Below the pieces are notes generated by a model. It was given only the letters and a program-made list of their open reading frames with translations. It ran no database searches and had not been told where the DNA came from. A program made the position numbers and the translations under genes. A DNA stretch of 58,029 bases from positions 1 to 58,029 of the forward strand of contig CAKQRW010000013.1 in assembly GCA_934271655.1 (NCBI GenBank). Reading direction: 5' to 3'. Positions 33,301-42,776 of the stretch are shown one piece after another (within the stretch, counting starts at the first letter, position 1; the number at the start of each line of letters is the position of its first letter). The DNA comes from an uncultured Bacteroidaceae bacterium (GTDB taxonomy: Bacteria; Bacteroidota; Bacteroidia; Bacteroidales; Bacteroidaceae).

Positions 33301-34074
33301 ATGTCAAAAATCAGTCCAATGGCATTTATTGACCCGGAAGCTAAGATCGGAGAAAACTGCGAAATAGGTCCATTCTGCTTCATCGACAAAAATGTCATCA
33401 TAGGAGACAACAACGTACTCATGAACAGCGTCACCCTTCTCTCTGGCACACGTGTGGGCAACGGCAACACCTTCTTCCCAGGAGCTGTAATAGGAGCCGT
33501 GCCGCAAGACCTCAAGTTCAAGGGCGAAGAGACATTCGTGGAAATAGGCGACAACAACAAGATACGCGAGAATGTGACCATACACCGAGGCACAGCCAGC
33601 AAGGGCAAGACCGTGGTGGGCAGCAACAACCTCATCATGGAGAACGCACACATAGCGCACGACTGCTCCGTGGGCAGCGGCATCATCATGGGCAACTCAA
33701 CAAAGCTTGCGGGCGAAGTCATCATTGACGACAACGCCATCATATCGGCCGTAGTGCTCATCCACCAGTTCTGCCGCATAGGCGGATACGTGATGGTGCA
33801 GGGTGGCACACGCACCAGCAAGGACATTCCTCCGTTCATCATGGCAGGACGCGAGCCTGTGGCCTATGCGGGACTCAACATCGTGGGACTGCGCCGCCGC
33901 GGCTTCAGCCGTGAGGTCATCGACAACATCCACCACGCCTACCGCCTCATCTACCAGTGCAACTTCACCGTGGAGCAAGCTGTGGCAGCCATACGCGAGG
34001 AGGTGCCTATGAGCAAGGAGATTGAATACATAATAGAGTTTGTGAGCAATTCACAGCGCGGCATAGTGCGCTGA
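33301..34074 (+). CDS. lpxA: UDP-N-acetylglucosamine O-acyltransferase
   Basis: 257 residues; the first step of lipid A synthesis. Hexapeptide beta-helix (AFIDPEAKIGENCEIGPFCFID...), with the catalytic His in NLIMENAHIAHDCSVG, and the C-terminal helical part NIVGLRRRGFSREVIDNI. 74 bp behind lpxC/fabZ; an operon is very likely. Confidence 0.96.
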   Translation: MSKISPMAFIDPEAKIGENCEIGPFCFIDKNVIIGDNNVLMNSVTLLSGTRVGNGNTFFPGAVIGAVPQDLKFKGEETFVEIGDNNKIRENVTIHRGTASKGKTVVGSNNLIMENAHIAHDCSVGSGIIMGNSTKLAGEVIIDDNAIISAVVLIHQFCRIGGYVMVQGGTRTSKDIPPFIMAGREPVAYAGLNIVGLRRRGFSREVIDNIHHAYRLIYQCNFTVEQAVAAIREEVPMSKEIEYIIEFVSNSQRGIVR

Positions 34075-34094
34075 CAACCAGAAAACAAGAACAA

Positions 34095-34137
34095 GTGTTG
34101 CAGATGCAGCCGCCGACCAGCGCTGACTCTGCAACAC
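34095..34137 (+). terminator. hairpin after lpxA
   Basis: Perfect 10-bp stem GTGTTGCAGA / TCTGCAACAC with a 23-nt loop that can pair further (CAGC/GCTG). No T-run follows, so it may be a weak terminator or a 3'-end stabiliser. Confidence 0.55.
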
Positions 34138-34207
34138 ATTATGTATTATATACATATTCACGCATATCGTATATACTTACATTCTCACTCTTATATATTG
34201 TGCTTTC

Positions 34208-34350
34208 ACTCATATATATATTCACTCATAAAGAAGCTCACTATATATAACACGAGACTCATTTGGGTATTTAATGAAACTCATTTGTATATTTAATGAA
34301 ACTCATTTTCGTATCTAATGACACTCATTTATAAGGAAACTCATTATATA
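34208..34350. repeat. ACTCATTT array with 22-bp steps
   Basis: ACTC anchors at 34257, 34279, 34301 and 34323 are exactly 22 bp apart; a further one follows at 34339. The unit is GAAACTCATTTGTATATTTA plus AT. Less regular CACTCATA words extend upstream to about 34208. It lies in the 289-bp spacer before the PF07929-type gene. Confidence 0.85.
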
Positions 34351-34363
34351 TATAACCTGTTGT

Positions 34364-34903
34364 ATGATTTACCGATTTCTCATCATATCAAATGAGGCGG
34401 AAGACTTCATGAGAGAGATTCAGATTGACGCTGACGCCAAATTCCTTGAGCTGCACCAGCTCATTCTCAAAGCGTGCGGATACAAGGACAACCAGCCGAC
34501 ATCATTCACCATCTGCGAGAGAGGATGGCAGAAAGGCACAGAGATCACACTTGAAGAGATGGAAAACGCACGCGGACGTGGAAGCCACATCATGGCCGAC
34601 ACCGAACTGTGCGAGTTTCTCGAAGACGAGAAACAGCACATGCTCTACACTTTCGACCCTGTGGCCGAACGCATGTTCTTCATCGAACTGGCAGAAATAA
34701 CCGTGGGAAAAAGCATGAAAGAGGGACGCATACTGCGCTCTCTCGGCAATCCGCCCGAACAGTCTGTCGACTTCGACGCGCTCCTGGCCGCACAGCCAAC
34801 GGTTGCCACCACCTCCACAGACATGGGCGATGACTTTTTCGGCAATGAGGTTGACGCTGACGAGATAGACCTGGAAGGGTTTGAGATGAGCGACGGACTG
34901 TAG
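34364..34903 (+). CDS. PF07929-type (pRiA4b ORF-3-like) protein
   Basis: 179 residues. Resembles the family often named after plasmid pRiA4b ORF-3 or an IS1096 passenger: MIYRFLIIS..FMREIQIDADAKFLELHQLILKACGYKD, then FTICERGWQKGTEIT and an acidic C-terminus (DDFFGNEVDADEIDLEGFEMSDGL). Function unknown. No transposase or inverted repeats surround it, and its place 21 bp before miaA suggests an ordinary chromosomal gene despite the family name. Confidence 0.75.
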   Translation: MIYRFLIISNEAEDFMREIQIDADAKFLELHQLILKACGYKDNQPTSFTICERGWQKGTEITLEEMENARGRGSHIMADTELCEFLEDEKQHMLYTFDPVAERMFFIELAEITVGKSMKEGRILRSLGNPPEQSVDFDALLAAQPTVATTSTDMGDDFFGNEVDADEIDLEGFEMSDGL

Positions 34904-34924
34904 TTTTTGTTACGAGTATAAGCT

Positions 34925-35863
34925 ATGAGTCCTGAGCCAACACAAGCAGCAGAAAAGACACTTGTCGTGCTGTTGGGCCCGACAGGAGTGGGCAAGACGG
35001 AGCTGAGCCTCTCTCTCGCCGAGCAACTGGGATGCCCAGTCATCAACGCCGATTCCAGACAGATATACAAAGGCATAGAGATAGGTACGGCCGCGCCCAC
35101 AAAGGAAGACATGGAGCGTGTGGAGCATCACTTTGTCCACACGCTGCCACTGGACAGCTACTACAGCGCCGCAGAATACGAGAAAGACGTGATGAGCCTG
35201 CTTGACCAGCTGTTCATGACGCACAGCACCTTGCTGCTGTCGGGCGGCAGCATGATGTACATTGACGCTGTGACCAAGGGCATAGACGACATACCGACGG
35301 TGGACGACGAGACAAGAGCGCACCTGGCACAACGCCTGCAAGACGAGGGGCTCGACCCGCTGCTGGCCGAACTGAAGGTGCTCGACCCGCAATATTATGA
35401 CATCGTGGACAAGCGCAACCACAAACGGGTGGTGCACGCCCTTGAGATATGCTACATGACAGGACGAACATACACGTCCTTCCGTGCCAACACATCCAAG
35501 CAGAGGCCCTTCCGCATTGTGAAGTTTGGACTCATGCGAGAGAGGGAAAGCCTCTTCAAGCGCATCAACGCACGCGTGGACCAGATGATGGAGGACGGAT
35601 TTCTCGACGAGGCAAGGAGCGTATACAGCAAGCGGCACCTCAACTCGCTGAACACCGTGGGCTACAAGGAACTCTTCAACGTCATCGACGGCTCATGGGA
35701 ACTGCCCATGGCTGTGGAACGCATCAAGAAGAACACAAGGGTGTACGCAAAGAAACAAATGACATGGTATAAACACGACCAAGACATTCACTGGCTCGAC
35801 GCAGACAAGATGAGTGTGGAGGACATGATAGAAAGAATCAGTTATGAAATCAACCATCAGTAA
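34925..35863 (+). CDS. miaA: tRNA dimethylallyltransferase
   Basis: 312 residues; transfers dimethylallyl to A37 of tRNAs reading UNN codons. P-loop LLGPTGVGKTELSLSLAE near residue 15, DSRQIYKG, and LDPQYYDIVDKRNHKRVVHALEICYMTGRTYT are diagnostic. Its last 20 bases overlap the start of the penicillin-binding protein gene, so the two are probably translationally coupled. Confidence 0.95.
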   Translation: MSPEPTQAAEKTLVVLLGPTGVGKTELSLSLAEQLGCPVINADSRQIYKGIEIGTAAPTKEDMERVEHHFVHTLPLDSYYSAAEYEKDVMSLLDQLFMTHSTLLLSGGSMMYIDAVTKGIDDIPTVDDETRAHLAQRLQDEGLDPLLAELKVLDPQYYDIVDKRNHKRVVHALEICYMTGRTYTSFRANTSKQRPFRIVKFGLMRERESLFKRINARVDQMMEDGFLDEARSVYSKRHLNSLNTVGYKELFNVIDGSWELPMAVERIKKNTRVYAKKQMTWYKHDQDIHWLDADKMSVEDMIERISYEINHQ

Positions 35864-38249
35864 GTTCCGTAACGGAACTCGCAAGTATTGCAAGCTGGCC
35901 TGGCAATGGTACGCCAGCCAGTACAAAGGCAAATGGTATCAGAGAGTGGCCACACCAATAGTGACTTTCTTTGTGGTCTGCTTCCTCTATCTCGGAGCTG
36001 TGGCAATCAACTTTCTGGGACTCTTCGGCGTGATGCCGACGATGGAGCTGCTGCGCAACCCCATCACCAACGAGGCTTCCTACATCTACAGCGCAGACAG
36101 CGTGCTGATGGGCAAGTTCTTCAACGAGAACCGCTCGCCCGTGCAGTTCGACGAGATATCGCCATACGTCATCGACGCGCTCATTTCCACAGAGGATGAG
36201 CGCTTCTACCAGCATCACGGCATCGACTACAAGGGACTCTTCGCTGCCGCACACGACATCGCCAGCGGCAACCCGCGAGGAGCCAGCACCATCACACAGC
36301 AGCTTGTGAAGAATCTGTTCAAGATACGCTCGCAGTATTCCACAGGACTGCTCGGCAAGATTCCAGGACTGCGCATACTCATCATGAAGTCGAAAGAATG
36401 GATCACAGCCATCAAGATTGAGGACATGTACAGCAAACAGGACATCCTGACACTGTATCTCAACACCGTCGACTTCGGCAGCAACGCTTTCGGCATCAAG
36501 ACTGCGGCTAAGACTTACTTCAAGACACGACCGCAGAACCTGACAGCTGAGCAGGCAGCCGTGCTGGTCGGACTGCTGAAGGCCACCACCACATACAATC
36601 CGAAGGTGCACCCCGACAAGAGCCTCGCACGCCGCAACGTGGTGCTTAACAACATGTACACACACGGCAAACTGACCAAGGCTGAGTGTGACTCGCTGTC
36701 GGAGATACCTATCAACCTGAACTACAGCGTAGAGAAAACATACGACGGCGAGGCGCAGTATTTCCGTGAGGCCATTCGCGACTACCTGCAGCCATGGTGT
36801 GAAGAGAACAACATCGACCTCTATTCCGACGGACTGAAGATTTACACTACTATCGACACACGGCTTCAGGACTACGCCGAGAAAGCTGTGATGAAGCAGA
36901 TGAAGACCATACAGCAGCGCTTCAAGCAGCATTGGGGCAACCAGACTCCATGGCGTGACGAGCACGGCGAGGAGATAGCCAACTTCATCGAGGACATAGC
37001 CAAGCGCAGCTCATACTATAAGATTCTCTCTGAGAAATACAATGGCGACGCAGATTCCATAGACTACTACATGAACCTGCCGCACAAGGTCAAGGTCTTT
37101 GACTACAACAGCCCTACCCACTTGGCCGAGGCCGAGATGAGCACCATGGACTCCATACGCTACATGGTCAAGTTCATGCATTGCGGCTTTGTGGCCATGG
37201 AACCGCAGACAAGCTACGTGAGAGCGTGGGTTGGCGACATAGACTTCAACAGCTGGAAGTATGACAAGGTGACCTCCATGCGTCAGCCAGGCTCCACATT
37301 CAAGCTGTTTGTCTACGCATCGGCCTTCGAGAACAACGACGAGATGAATCCTCTCACACGCTACCGTGATGAGCGCATATCGCTGCAAGTGCCCGACGCC
37401 AAGAACCCTGGCAAGACTAAAACATGGTCGCCCCACAACGCCAATGGCTACTGCACAGGCGCCAACCTGCCACTCAAGTCGGCTTTTGCCCAGTCCATCA
37501 ACACCATAGCCGTAAAGGTGGGCCAAGACACAGGCATAGACAATGTCGTGAACATAGCGCACGCCATGGGCATAAGAAGCAAGCTCGACCCTACCCCTGC
37601 GCTTGCACTCGGCTCTTCAGATGTCAATCTGCTGGAGATGGTCAACGCCTACTGCACCGTGATGAACGATGGCAAATACCGCAAGCCTATCCTTGTGACA
37701 AAGGTGGTGGACCGCAACGGAGATGTCATCTACGACTGCGAGCGCGATGTGCCTGAGGCAGAACAAGTGATAAAGTACAAGACGGCCTTCTACATGCAGC
37801 GACTGCTCTACGCAGGAATGCACGACCGAGGAGGCACCACACAGGCTCTTTGGGAGTATATACACCATTACGACACGGAGATGGGAGGCAAGACAGGCAC
37901 GTCGAGCAACCATTCCGACGCATGGTTTGTGGGATGCTCACCAAAACTCGTTGGCGGAGCATGGGTAGGCGGCGAGTACCGCTGCATCCATTTCCGCACA
38001 GGCGCACTCGGACAGGCTACACGCACAGCCCTGCCTGTGTTCGGATATTTCATGGACAAGGTGCTTGCCGACCCTAACTTCAAGCGATACCATGCCAAGT
38101 ATCCGCAGCCGAAAGAAGACATTCCTCGCGACACCTACGAGGGCAATGGAGTGTATATCCCACGTGAGTCATCAAGCGACTCCACCGATGTGGACGAGAT
38201 TGAAGATGAGGACATGAACATCAACGAGACCGTAGCAGATACATTATGA
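35844..38249 (+). CDS. class A penicillin-binding protein (PBP1A type)
   Basis: 801 residues; polymerises and cross-links peptidoglycan. Cytoplasmic basic segment, one transmembrane helix about 32-57, GT51 glycosyltransferase with ISTEDERFYQHHGID near 115, then a transpeptidase domain with SxxK at S484-K487 (PGSTFK), SxN (SIN) and KTG at 683-685. All catalytic motifs intact. The C-terminal tail is acidic (SSDSTDVDEIEDEDMN). It overlaps miaA by 20 bp. Confidence 0.94.
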   Translation: MKSTISKFRNGTRKYCKLAWQWYASQYKGKWYQRVATPIVTFFVVCFLYLGAVAINFLGLFGVMPTMELLRNPITNEASYIYSADSVLMGKFFNENRSPVQFDEISPYVIDALISTEDERFYQHHGIDYKGLFAAAHDIASGNPRGASTITQQLVKNLFKIRSQYSTGLLGKIPGLRILIMKSKEWITAIKIEDMYSKQDILTLYLNTVDFGSNAFGIKTAAKTYFKTRPQNLTAEQAAVLVGLLKATTTYNPKVHPDKSLARRNVVLNNMYTHGKLTKAECDSLSEIPINLNYSVEKTYDGEAQYFREAIRDYLQPWCEENNIDLYSDGLKIYTTIDTRLQDYAEKAVMKQMKTIQQRFKQHWGNQTPWRDEHGEEIANFIEDIAKRSSYYKILSEKYNGDADSIDYYMNLPHKVKVFDYNSPTHLAEAEMSTMDSIRYMVKFMHCGFVAMEPQTSYVRAWVGDIDFNSWKYDKVTSMRQPGSTFKLFVYASAFENNDEMNPLTRYRDERISLQVPDAKNPGKTKTWSPHNANGYCTGANLPLKSAFAQSINTIAVKVGQDTGIDNVVNIAHAMGIRSKLDPTPALALGSSDVNLLEMVNAYCTVMNDGKYRKPILVTKVVDRNGDVIYDCERDVPEAEQVIKYKTAFYMQRLLYAGMHDRGGTTQALWEYIHHYDTEMGGKTGTSSNHSDAWFVGCSPKLVGGAWVGGEYRCIHFRTGALGQATRTALPVFGYFMDKVLADPNFKRYHAKYPQPKEDIPRDTYEGNGVYIPRESSSDSTDVDEIEDEDMNINETVADTL

Positions 38250-38506
38250 TACTATGCCTGCATGGCTTCATAATGTGTCCGTAACGCATGGCTATAATCA
38301 GCATGCAAGGGATGAGCATACCCTGCATCAAGCATGTGGTGCAGTATCTTGATAAGCAAGCAGTCATAAAGCCTTAACAAGCAAGTAGCCATAACGTTTT
38401 GACAAATAGGCAGTCACAATATCTTGATGATTGGCTGTTAATAGCTATTTTTTATTTGGTGTGCTCTATCCCCAGGCAGTTTTTCCTGTCTGAAGGAGAC
38501 AAAGAC

Positions 38507-38563
38507 GGGCAGCGCCTCTGCATAATGTTCAAGCGAACTTGACGCTATGCAGAAGCGCTGCCC
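38507..38563. terminator. long hairpin beyond the penicillin-binding protein gene
   Basis: GGGCAGCGC-TCTGCATA pairs with TATGCAGA-GCGCTGCCC (one mismatched pair), and the inside can form TTCAAG/CTTGAA around CGAA. There is no T-run on either side, so termination is inferred from stem strength. It is 258 bp past the stop codon. Confidence 0.5.
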
Positions 38564-38632
38564 ATCTTATGTTACAGAGTGCGTGCGGATAAATGAGGAG
38601 TTTGTCGCTGATAGATATATTGCCCAAATCCA

Positions 38633-38759
38633 TGCCCAATATTTGGGCAATGATTGCCCACGCCTTGGGCAACCATTGCCCACACCTTGGGCATCGAGTG
38701 CCCACGCCTTGGGCATCGGGTGACCAAGCCTTGGTCACAGGATGACCATCGTGTGTTCA
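38633..38759. repeat. 22-bp tandem array of palindromic units
   Basis: Six units start at 38633, 38655, 38677, 38699, 38721 and 38743, exactly 22 bp apart. Each is a 17-bp inverted repeat and a 5-bp linker: TGCCCA-N5-TGGGCA four times, then TGACCA-N5-TGGTCA, where both arms changed together, then TGACCA-N5-TGTTCA with one mismatch. Confidence 0.93.
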
Positions 38760-39003
38760 CAGACAGTCCGTCGAATGTATACTGAGAGAACATCGGCAGA
38801 CCAGACACGCTAAACACTTCCCCTTAGGTCTTATGAATATATATATACACTCCTTAACATATAGGCACTTCTGAAAATACAGACACTCCTGAATATCGTA
38901 TCTTTTCGAAGTCAATCCCATCGGTGAAGTACTCGAATTTCTCATTCTTGTATCCTAATCGTACGAAAAAGCCGCTTGATATACTGCTGATGTGCTGGTC
39001 TGA

Positions 39004-39118
39004 GGATACTTTTTAGTGAAAAATGATACTTTTATGAGACTCTACTGATACTTTTATGAGACTCTTCTGATGCTTTTATGGACTCTACTGATACTTTTAT
39101 GATACTTTTATGATACTT
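39004..39118. repeat. GATACTTTTATGA array with 22/11-bp steps
   Basis: GATACT/GATGCT starts at 39004, 39025, 39047, 39069, 39090, 39101 and 39112: steps of 21, 22, 22, 21, 11, 11. The unit is TGATACTTTTATGAGACTCT plus two bases, and the last two steps are half units. Confidence 0.85.
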
Positions 39119-39652
39119 TTTCGCTAAATTTCAGAGAAGTATCATTGATGGTAATTACCGTTATTTCATACAGATAAAGCCTTCATTAGACCAAAGAATG
39201 ATACTTTGACACTTTTTTTCCAAAAAAAATATCATACGTGTGCGTGCGCGACACAAACTTTCTAATAGATGCCTAATATTGGAAAAAAGAAAAAGACTGC
39301 CCTTTTCCATCTTTTGAAAAAATAATCTTACTTGTAGAAAAACATTACTAATTTGAAAAATACATCTCCACTTTATGGGAAAGACATCTCCACTTTTTAA
39401 AAAAAAAATTTCCAACCAGGGAAGTGCAATAAGGAGGCTAAAACCATCTGAAGACAGTAAAACATCAGATTGGCGCCCGCCAGGTATAGGGATATAGCTG
39501 TCTGTATCCATAATAATAGACTTCACATTACCTTCTGCATACTTTTGCAACACTATACGTGAAACAAGAGGGAAAAGTCCCTAAAAAGTTAACCTTTCTT
39601 AATTTTACCATATATCAATAAAGACTATTTTCAACATTTCGTTAAGAAATAT

Positions 39653-39660
39653 TATATTTG
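39653..39660 (+). promoter_or_regulatory. -7 box of the fasciclin-SusCD unit
   Basis: TATATTTG, a perfect TAnnTTTG, in an AT-rich region, about 100 bp before the first fasciclin gene. No further promoter of this form was noticed in the short gaps of the unit. Confidence 0.6.
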
Positions 39661-39764
39661 CAATGTATTTTGTGTTGATATAATTTACCTTAACAGCTAA
39701 ATAATGTATTGATGCAAATAGCACCAAGAAAAACTAAGAAACTAAAAAAACTTTACTACTTTTT

Positions 39765-42752
39765 ATGAATAAACGCTATTGTAAACTGGGGAAGTATGCC
39801 GCGCAAGCATTCTTCCTGTTTGCCCTCAGCGGTTCGTTCCAGTCATGCAAGGATGACTACTCCCTCGACGACACCAACCCGTCGTGGCTTGGATCAAGCA
39901 TCTACGAGTATCTGGACGAAGAAGGCAACTACACCAATTTTGTCAGATTGATTGACGACCTTGGCTATAAGGAAGTGCTGGCACGCACTGGCTCCAAGAC
40001 ACTTTTCGTGGCAGATGACGCTGCCTTTGATGAATTCTACAAGAGCAACACATGGGGAGTGCACAGCTACGCAGAACTGAGCCAGGCACAGAAGAAGCTG
40101 CTGATGAACTCAGCCATGATCAACAACGCCTATCTCCTTGAGATGATGTCCAGCTCGCCAGCCGGAAGCGGTGACAACGACCTGCCGACCAAGGGCGATG
40201 TGCTGAGACGAGAGACTGCCCTCGACGTGACAGACTCCATCTCGCACCTCTTCAGCGAAGACATCCCGCACAGCTACAACACTGACGACGCAGACTATTG
40301 GGCGCGCTTCCGCAACAGCGACAAGGGCATATACCTTGCCAACGACGCGTCCACGCCAATGATGACACATTTCCTCGCCTCACAAATGGCGGCAGCAAAG
40401 ATTACCGACAGCGACTTCGAGCTGCTGACAGGGCGCACACGCGACAAGAACGACGCTTTTGTCTATGACAGCAAAGTGACAAAAGCTGACATCACCTGCC
40501 AGAACGGCTATGTCAACCTGCTCGACAGAGTGCTCCTCTTCCCTCAGAACATGGCCGAGGTGCTGCGCACCAACAGCGACACACAAATATTCAGCCACAT
40601 GATAGACCGCTTCTCCGCTCCGTTCTACAACAGCACACTCACCGAGCGATACAGGCTTATCTACGGCAACGAAGTCGACTCTGTGTTCCAGAAGCGCTAT
40701 TTCGCAGAGCGCTCACAGGGCGGCGTAGCCCTGTACAGCGACGCCGGCACAGACCCGACAGGCAATCCTACAGGCAACACCGTCTTCAACTCCAGCTCCA
40801 ACAAGCCTCTGCCATTCGACCCAGGATGGAACACATATTTCGCCAACAAGACAGAGAAGGAGCAAGACATGGCCGCCATCTTCTGCCCTAATGACAAGAA
40901 GCTCATGGAGTATTTCTTCGACGAGAACGGCGGCGGACGATTCCTTGTCAAGGCTTACGCCCCTGAATTGCTCAGCCAGATCACTCCGAGCACCACAGAC
41001 AAGGAACTGGTGTACAAGGCCATCGACCAGATTCCAAGAGCCACTATCAGAGCCTTGCTCAACAACCTGATGAAGGGATCGTTCAACAGCACCGTGCCAA
41101 GCAAGTTTGAGACAATAAAGAACTCGGCGCAGGATGCCATGTTTGACGAGACCGACGACTACCACCGCGGCAAGATACAGAAGACACTTCTGGCCAACAA
41201 CGGCGTGATATACGTGATGGACGAAGTGACCACACCTGCTGAATACGCCGCTGTGTCGGCTCCTGCTTACGTGGAGACAGACAAGCGCATCTTCAACTGG
41301 GCCGTGCAGAGCGAGAAGCTCGGAGGCGTGCCATCCAACTACTACGCATACCTGCTCGCCATGAGCTCGCGCTTCTCATTCCTCGTGCCAAGCGACGACA
41401 ACTTCTGGTATGTCGACCCACTGTCATTCTATGCTCCGACCACAGAAACAAACGCCGGCGGCACTGTGCTTGTGGGACGAGCCTTCAACTACACTTGGGA
41501 CGAGAAAAAGAAAGCGCCAAAGGTCAGCTCTTACGAATACAGATATGACTGCAGCACCCAGACAGGCACCATCGGCGACCTGCTCGCCACAGAGACCATA
41601 TCTGAGACATGCTACGGCAACCGCCTGAAAGACATGCTGGAGACACACACCATCATACATGAGGACAACTCCAGCATCACAGGCATCGACGAGACTGCCA
41701 CAGGCGTGGAATGCAACCAGCAGTACTTCATATCCAAGAACGGCTCCGTCATCAAGGTGGAGAACGCAGCCAAGCGCAAGGGCGGAATGACCGTCCAGGG
41801 CGGATGGCAGATAGCCAATGGCGAGAAGAGGAAAGTGACTGGCTTTGACGACAAGTCGGCCCAGACCAACGGCTACGGCAACGGCTATGCCTACACCATC
41901 GACCAGCCTATGACTCCAACCATAGAGTCTGTCTACTCCGTGATGTACAACAATCCTAATTTCTCTGAGTTCTTCGAGCTCTGCCAGACAGACGAGGAAG
42001 TGCTCAAGGAGCTTGGCATCACATCCACATCAGAGAAGAACAAGTATCAGATCTTTGTCAACAACAAGGGTCTGCCTTGCTATGACCACAACACAGGAAG
42101 GCAAGTCAACTCGGCCACCAACGTGCGCTTCTTCAGCAACTTCCGCTACACCGTGTACATCCCGACCAACGATGCCATGAAGATGGCAGAGAAGGCTGGC
42201 CTGCCTACATGGCAAAAGCTGCGAGATGCACTCCAGCTCGACCTCGACCCTGAGGACAGAAGAGATGTGAGCGAGAGCGAGATAGAGAAGATGAAAGCTC
42301 AGGCAGTGGAGATAATCAACTTCCTGAAAAACCACTTCCAGGACAACAGCGTCTTCGCCGACACTCCTGCACGCAAGGAGACAGCCTACGAGACAGCCAC
42401 CATCGTGACATCGGAAGTGACATCTGACGACGAAGAGTCGACAGGCGGCGGCACAGGCGTGTACAGCAAGATATACGTGTCAAGCAACGGCAACGGCACA
42501 CTCGCTGTCAGAGACGCCAACGGCGACACACATCACATCACAGGCGACAAGAACATCATTGCACGTGACTACATCACCGATGGCAAGAGCAACGCCAAGG
42601 ACAACAAGATTGTGTCAAGCTCATCGGCCGTCATTCACGGAATAGACGGTGTGCTCAACTACCGCAAGCTCACCAACGGCAGATACGACACGGCATGGGC
42701 TACTGCAGCCAAGGCCAAGAAATTCAACAAGAAATACAGACTCATCAAATAA
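39765..42752 (+). CDS. fasciclin-domain surface lipoprotein 1
   Basis: 995 residues. Lipoprotein signal with Cys28 in FQSCKDDY; the acidic residues after Cys fit export to the outer leaflet in Bacteroidetes. Fasciclin (FAS1)-like modules: about 55-260 (TLFVADDAAFDEFY..LNSAMINNAYLLEMM), about 520-660 (FSFLVPSDDNFWYVDP) and about 745-980 (YTVYIPTNDAMKMAEKAG, ending INGVLNYRKL-like HGIDGVLNYRKL). FAS1 domains mediate adhesion or ligand binding. First gene of the seven-gene unit; the SusC gene starts 24 bp after it. Ligand unknown. Confidence 0.85.
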   Translation: MNKRYCKLGKYAAQAFFLFALSGSFQSCKDDYSLDDTNPSWLGSSIYEYLDEEGNYTNFVRLIDDLGYKEVLARTGSKTLFVADDAAFDEFYKSNTWGVHSYAELSQAQKKLLMNSAMINNAYLLEMMSSSPAGSGDNDLPTKGDVLRRETALDVTDSISHLFSEDIPHSYNTDDADYWARFRNSDKGIYLANDASTPMMTHFLASQMAAAKITDSDFELLTGRTRDKNDAFVYDSKVTKADITCQNGYVNLLDRVLLFPQNMAEVLRTNSDTQIFSHMIDRFSAPFYNSTLTERYRLIYGNEVDSVFQKRYFAERSQGGVALYSDAGTDPTGNPTGNTVFNSSSNKPLPFDPGWNTYFANKTEKEQDMAAIFCPNDKKLMEYFFDENGGGRFLVKAYAPELLSQITPSTTDKELVYKAIDQIPRATIRALLNNLMKGSFNSTVPSKFETIKNSAQDAMFDETDDYHRGKIQKTLLANNGVIYVMDEVTTPAEYAAVSAPAYVETDKRIFNWAVQSEKLGGVPSNYYAYLLAMSSRFSFLVPSDDNFWYVDPLSFYAPTTETNAGGTVLVGRAFNYTWDEKKKAPKVSSYEYRYDCSTQTGTIGDLLATETISETCYGNRLKDMLETHTIIHEDNSSITGIDETATGVECNQQYFISKNGSVIKVENAAKRKGGMTVQGGWQIANGEKRKVTGFDDKSAQTNGYGNGYAYTIDQPMTPTIESVYSVMYNNPNFSEFFELCQTDEEVLKELGITSTSEKNKYQIFVNNKGLPCYDHNTGRQVNSATNVRFFSNFRYTVYIPTNDAMKMAEKAGLPTWQKLRDALQLDLDPEDRRDVSESEIEKMKAQAVEIINFLKNHFQDNSVFADTPARKETAYETATIVTSEVTSDDEESTGGGTGVYSKIYVSSNGNGTLAVRDANGDTHHITGDKNIIARDYITDGKSNAKDNKIVSSSSAVIHGIDGVLNYRKLTNGRYDTAWATAAKAKKFNKKYRLIK

Positions 42753-42776
42753 CGCGACTTGCATAGAACAAACATT

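Larger units (their letters stand above)
38250..39764. other. 1.5-kb gene-free spacer rich in repeats
   Basis: No credible gene on either strand. In order: small IR ATGCA..GGG/CCCTGCAT (38303-38328); about three 25-bp units of the CTTGATAAGCAAGCAGTCAT type (38347-38430); a long hairpin (38507-38563); the palindromic 22-bp array (38633-38759); an 18-bp CACTCCT repeat (38848, 38866, 38884); the GATACTTTTATGA array (39004-39118); then an increasingly AT-rich stretch leading to the promoter of the fasciclin-SusCD unit. Short open frames here are repeat-derived or low-complexity. Confidence 0.75.

Noticed and set aside
34364..34903. Mobile element passenger
   Set aside because: Only the family name suggests it; no transposase, terminal repeats or target duplication was seen.
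38507..38759. tRNA or integron attC site in the palindromic region
   Set aside because: No cloverleaf with a T-loop, no integrase and no attC-type core sites; the repeats are simple short inverted units.
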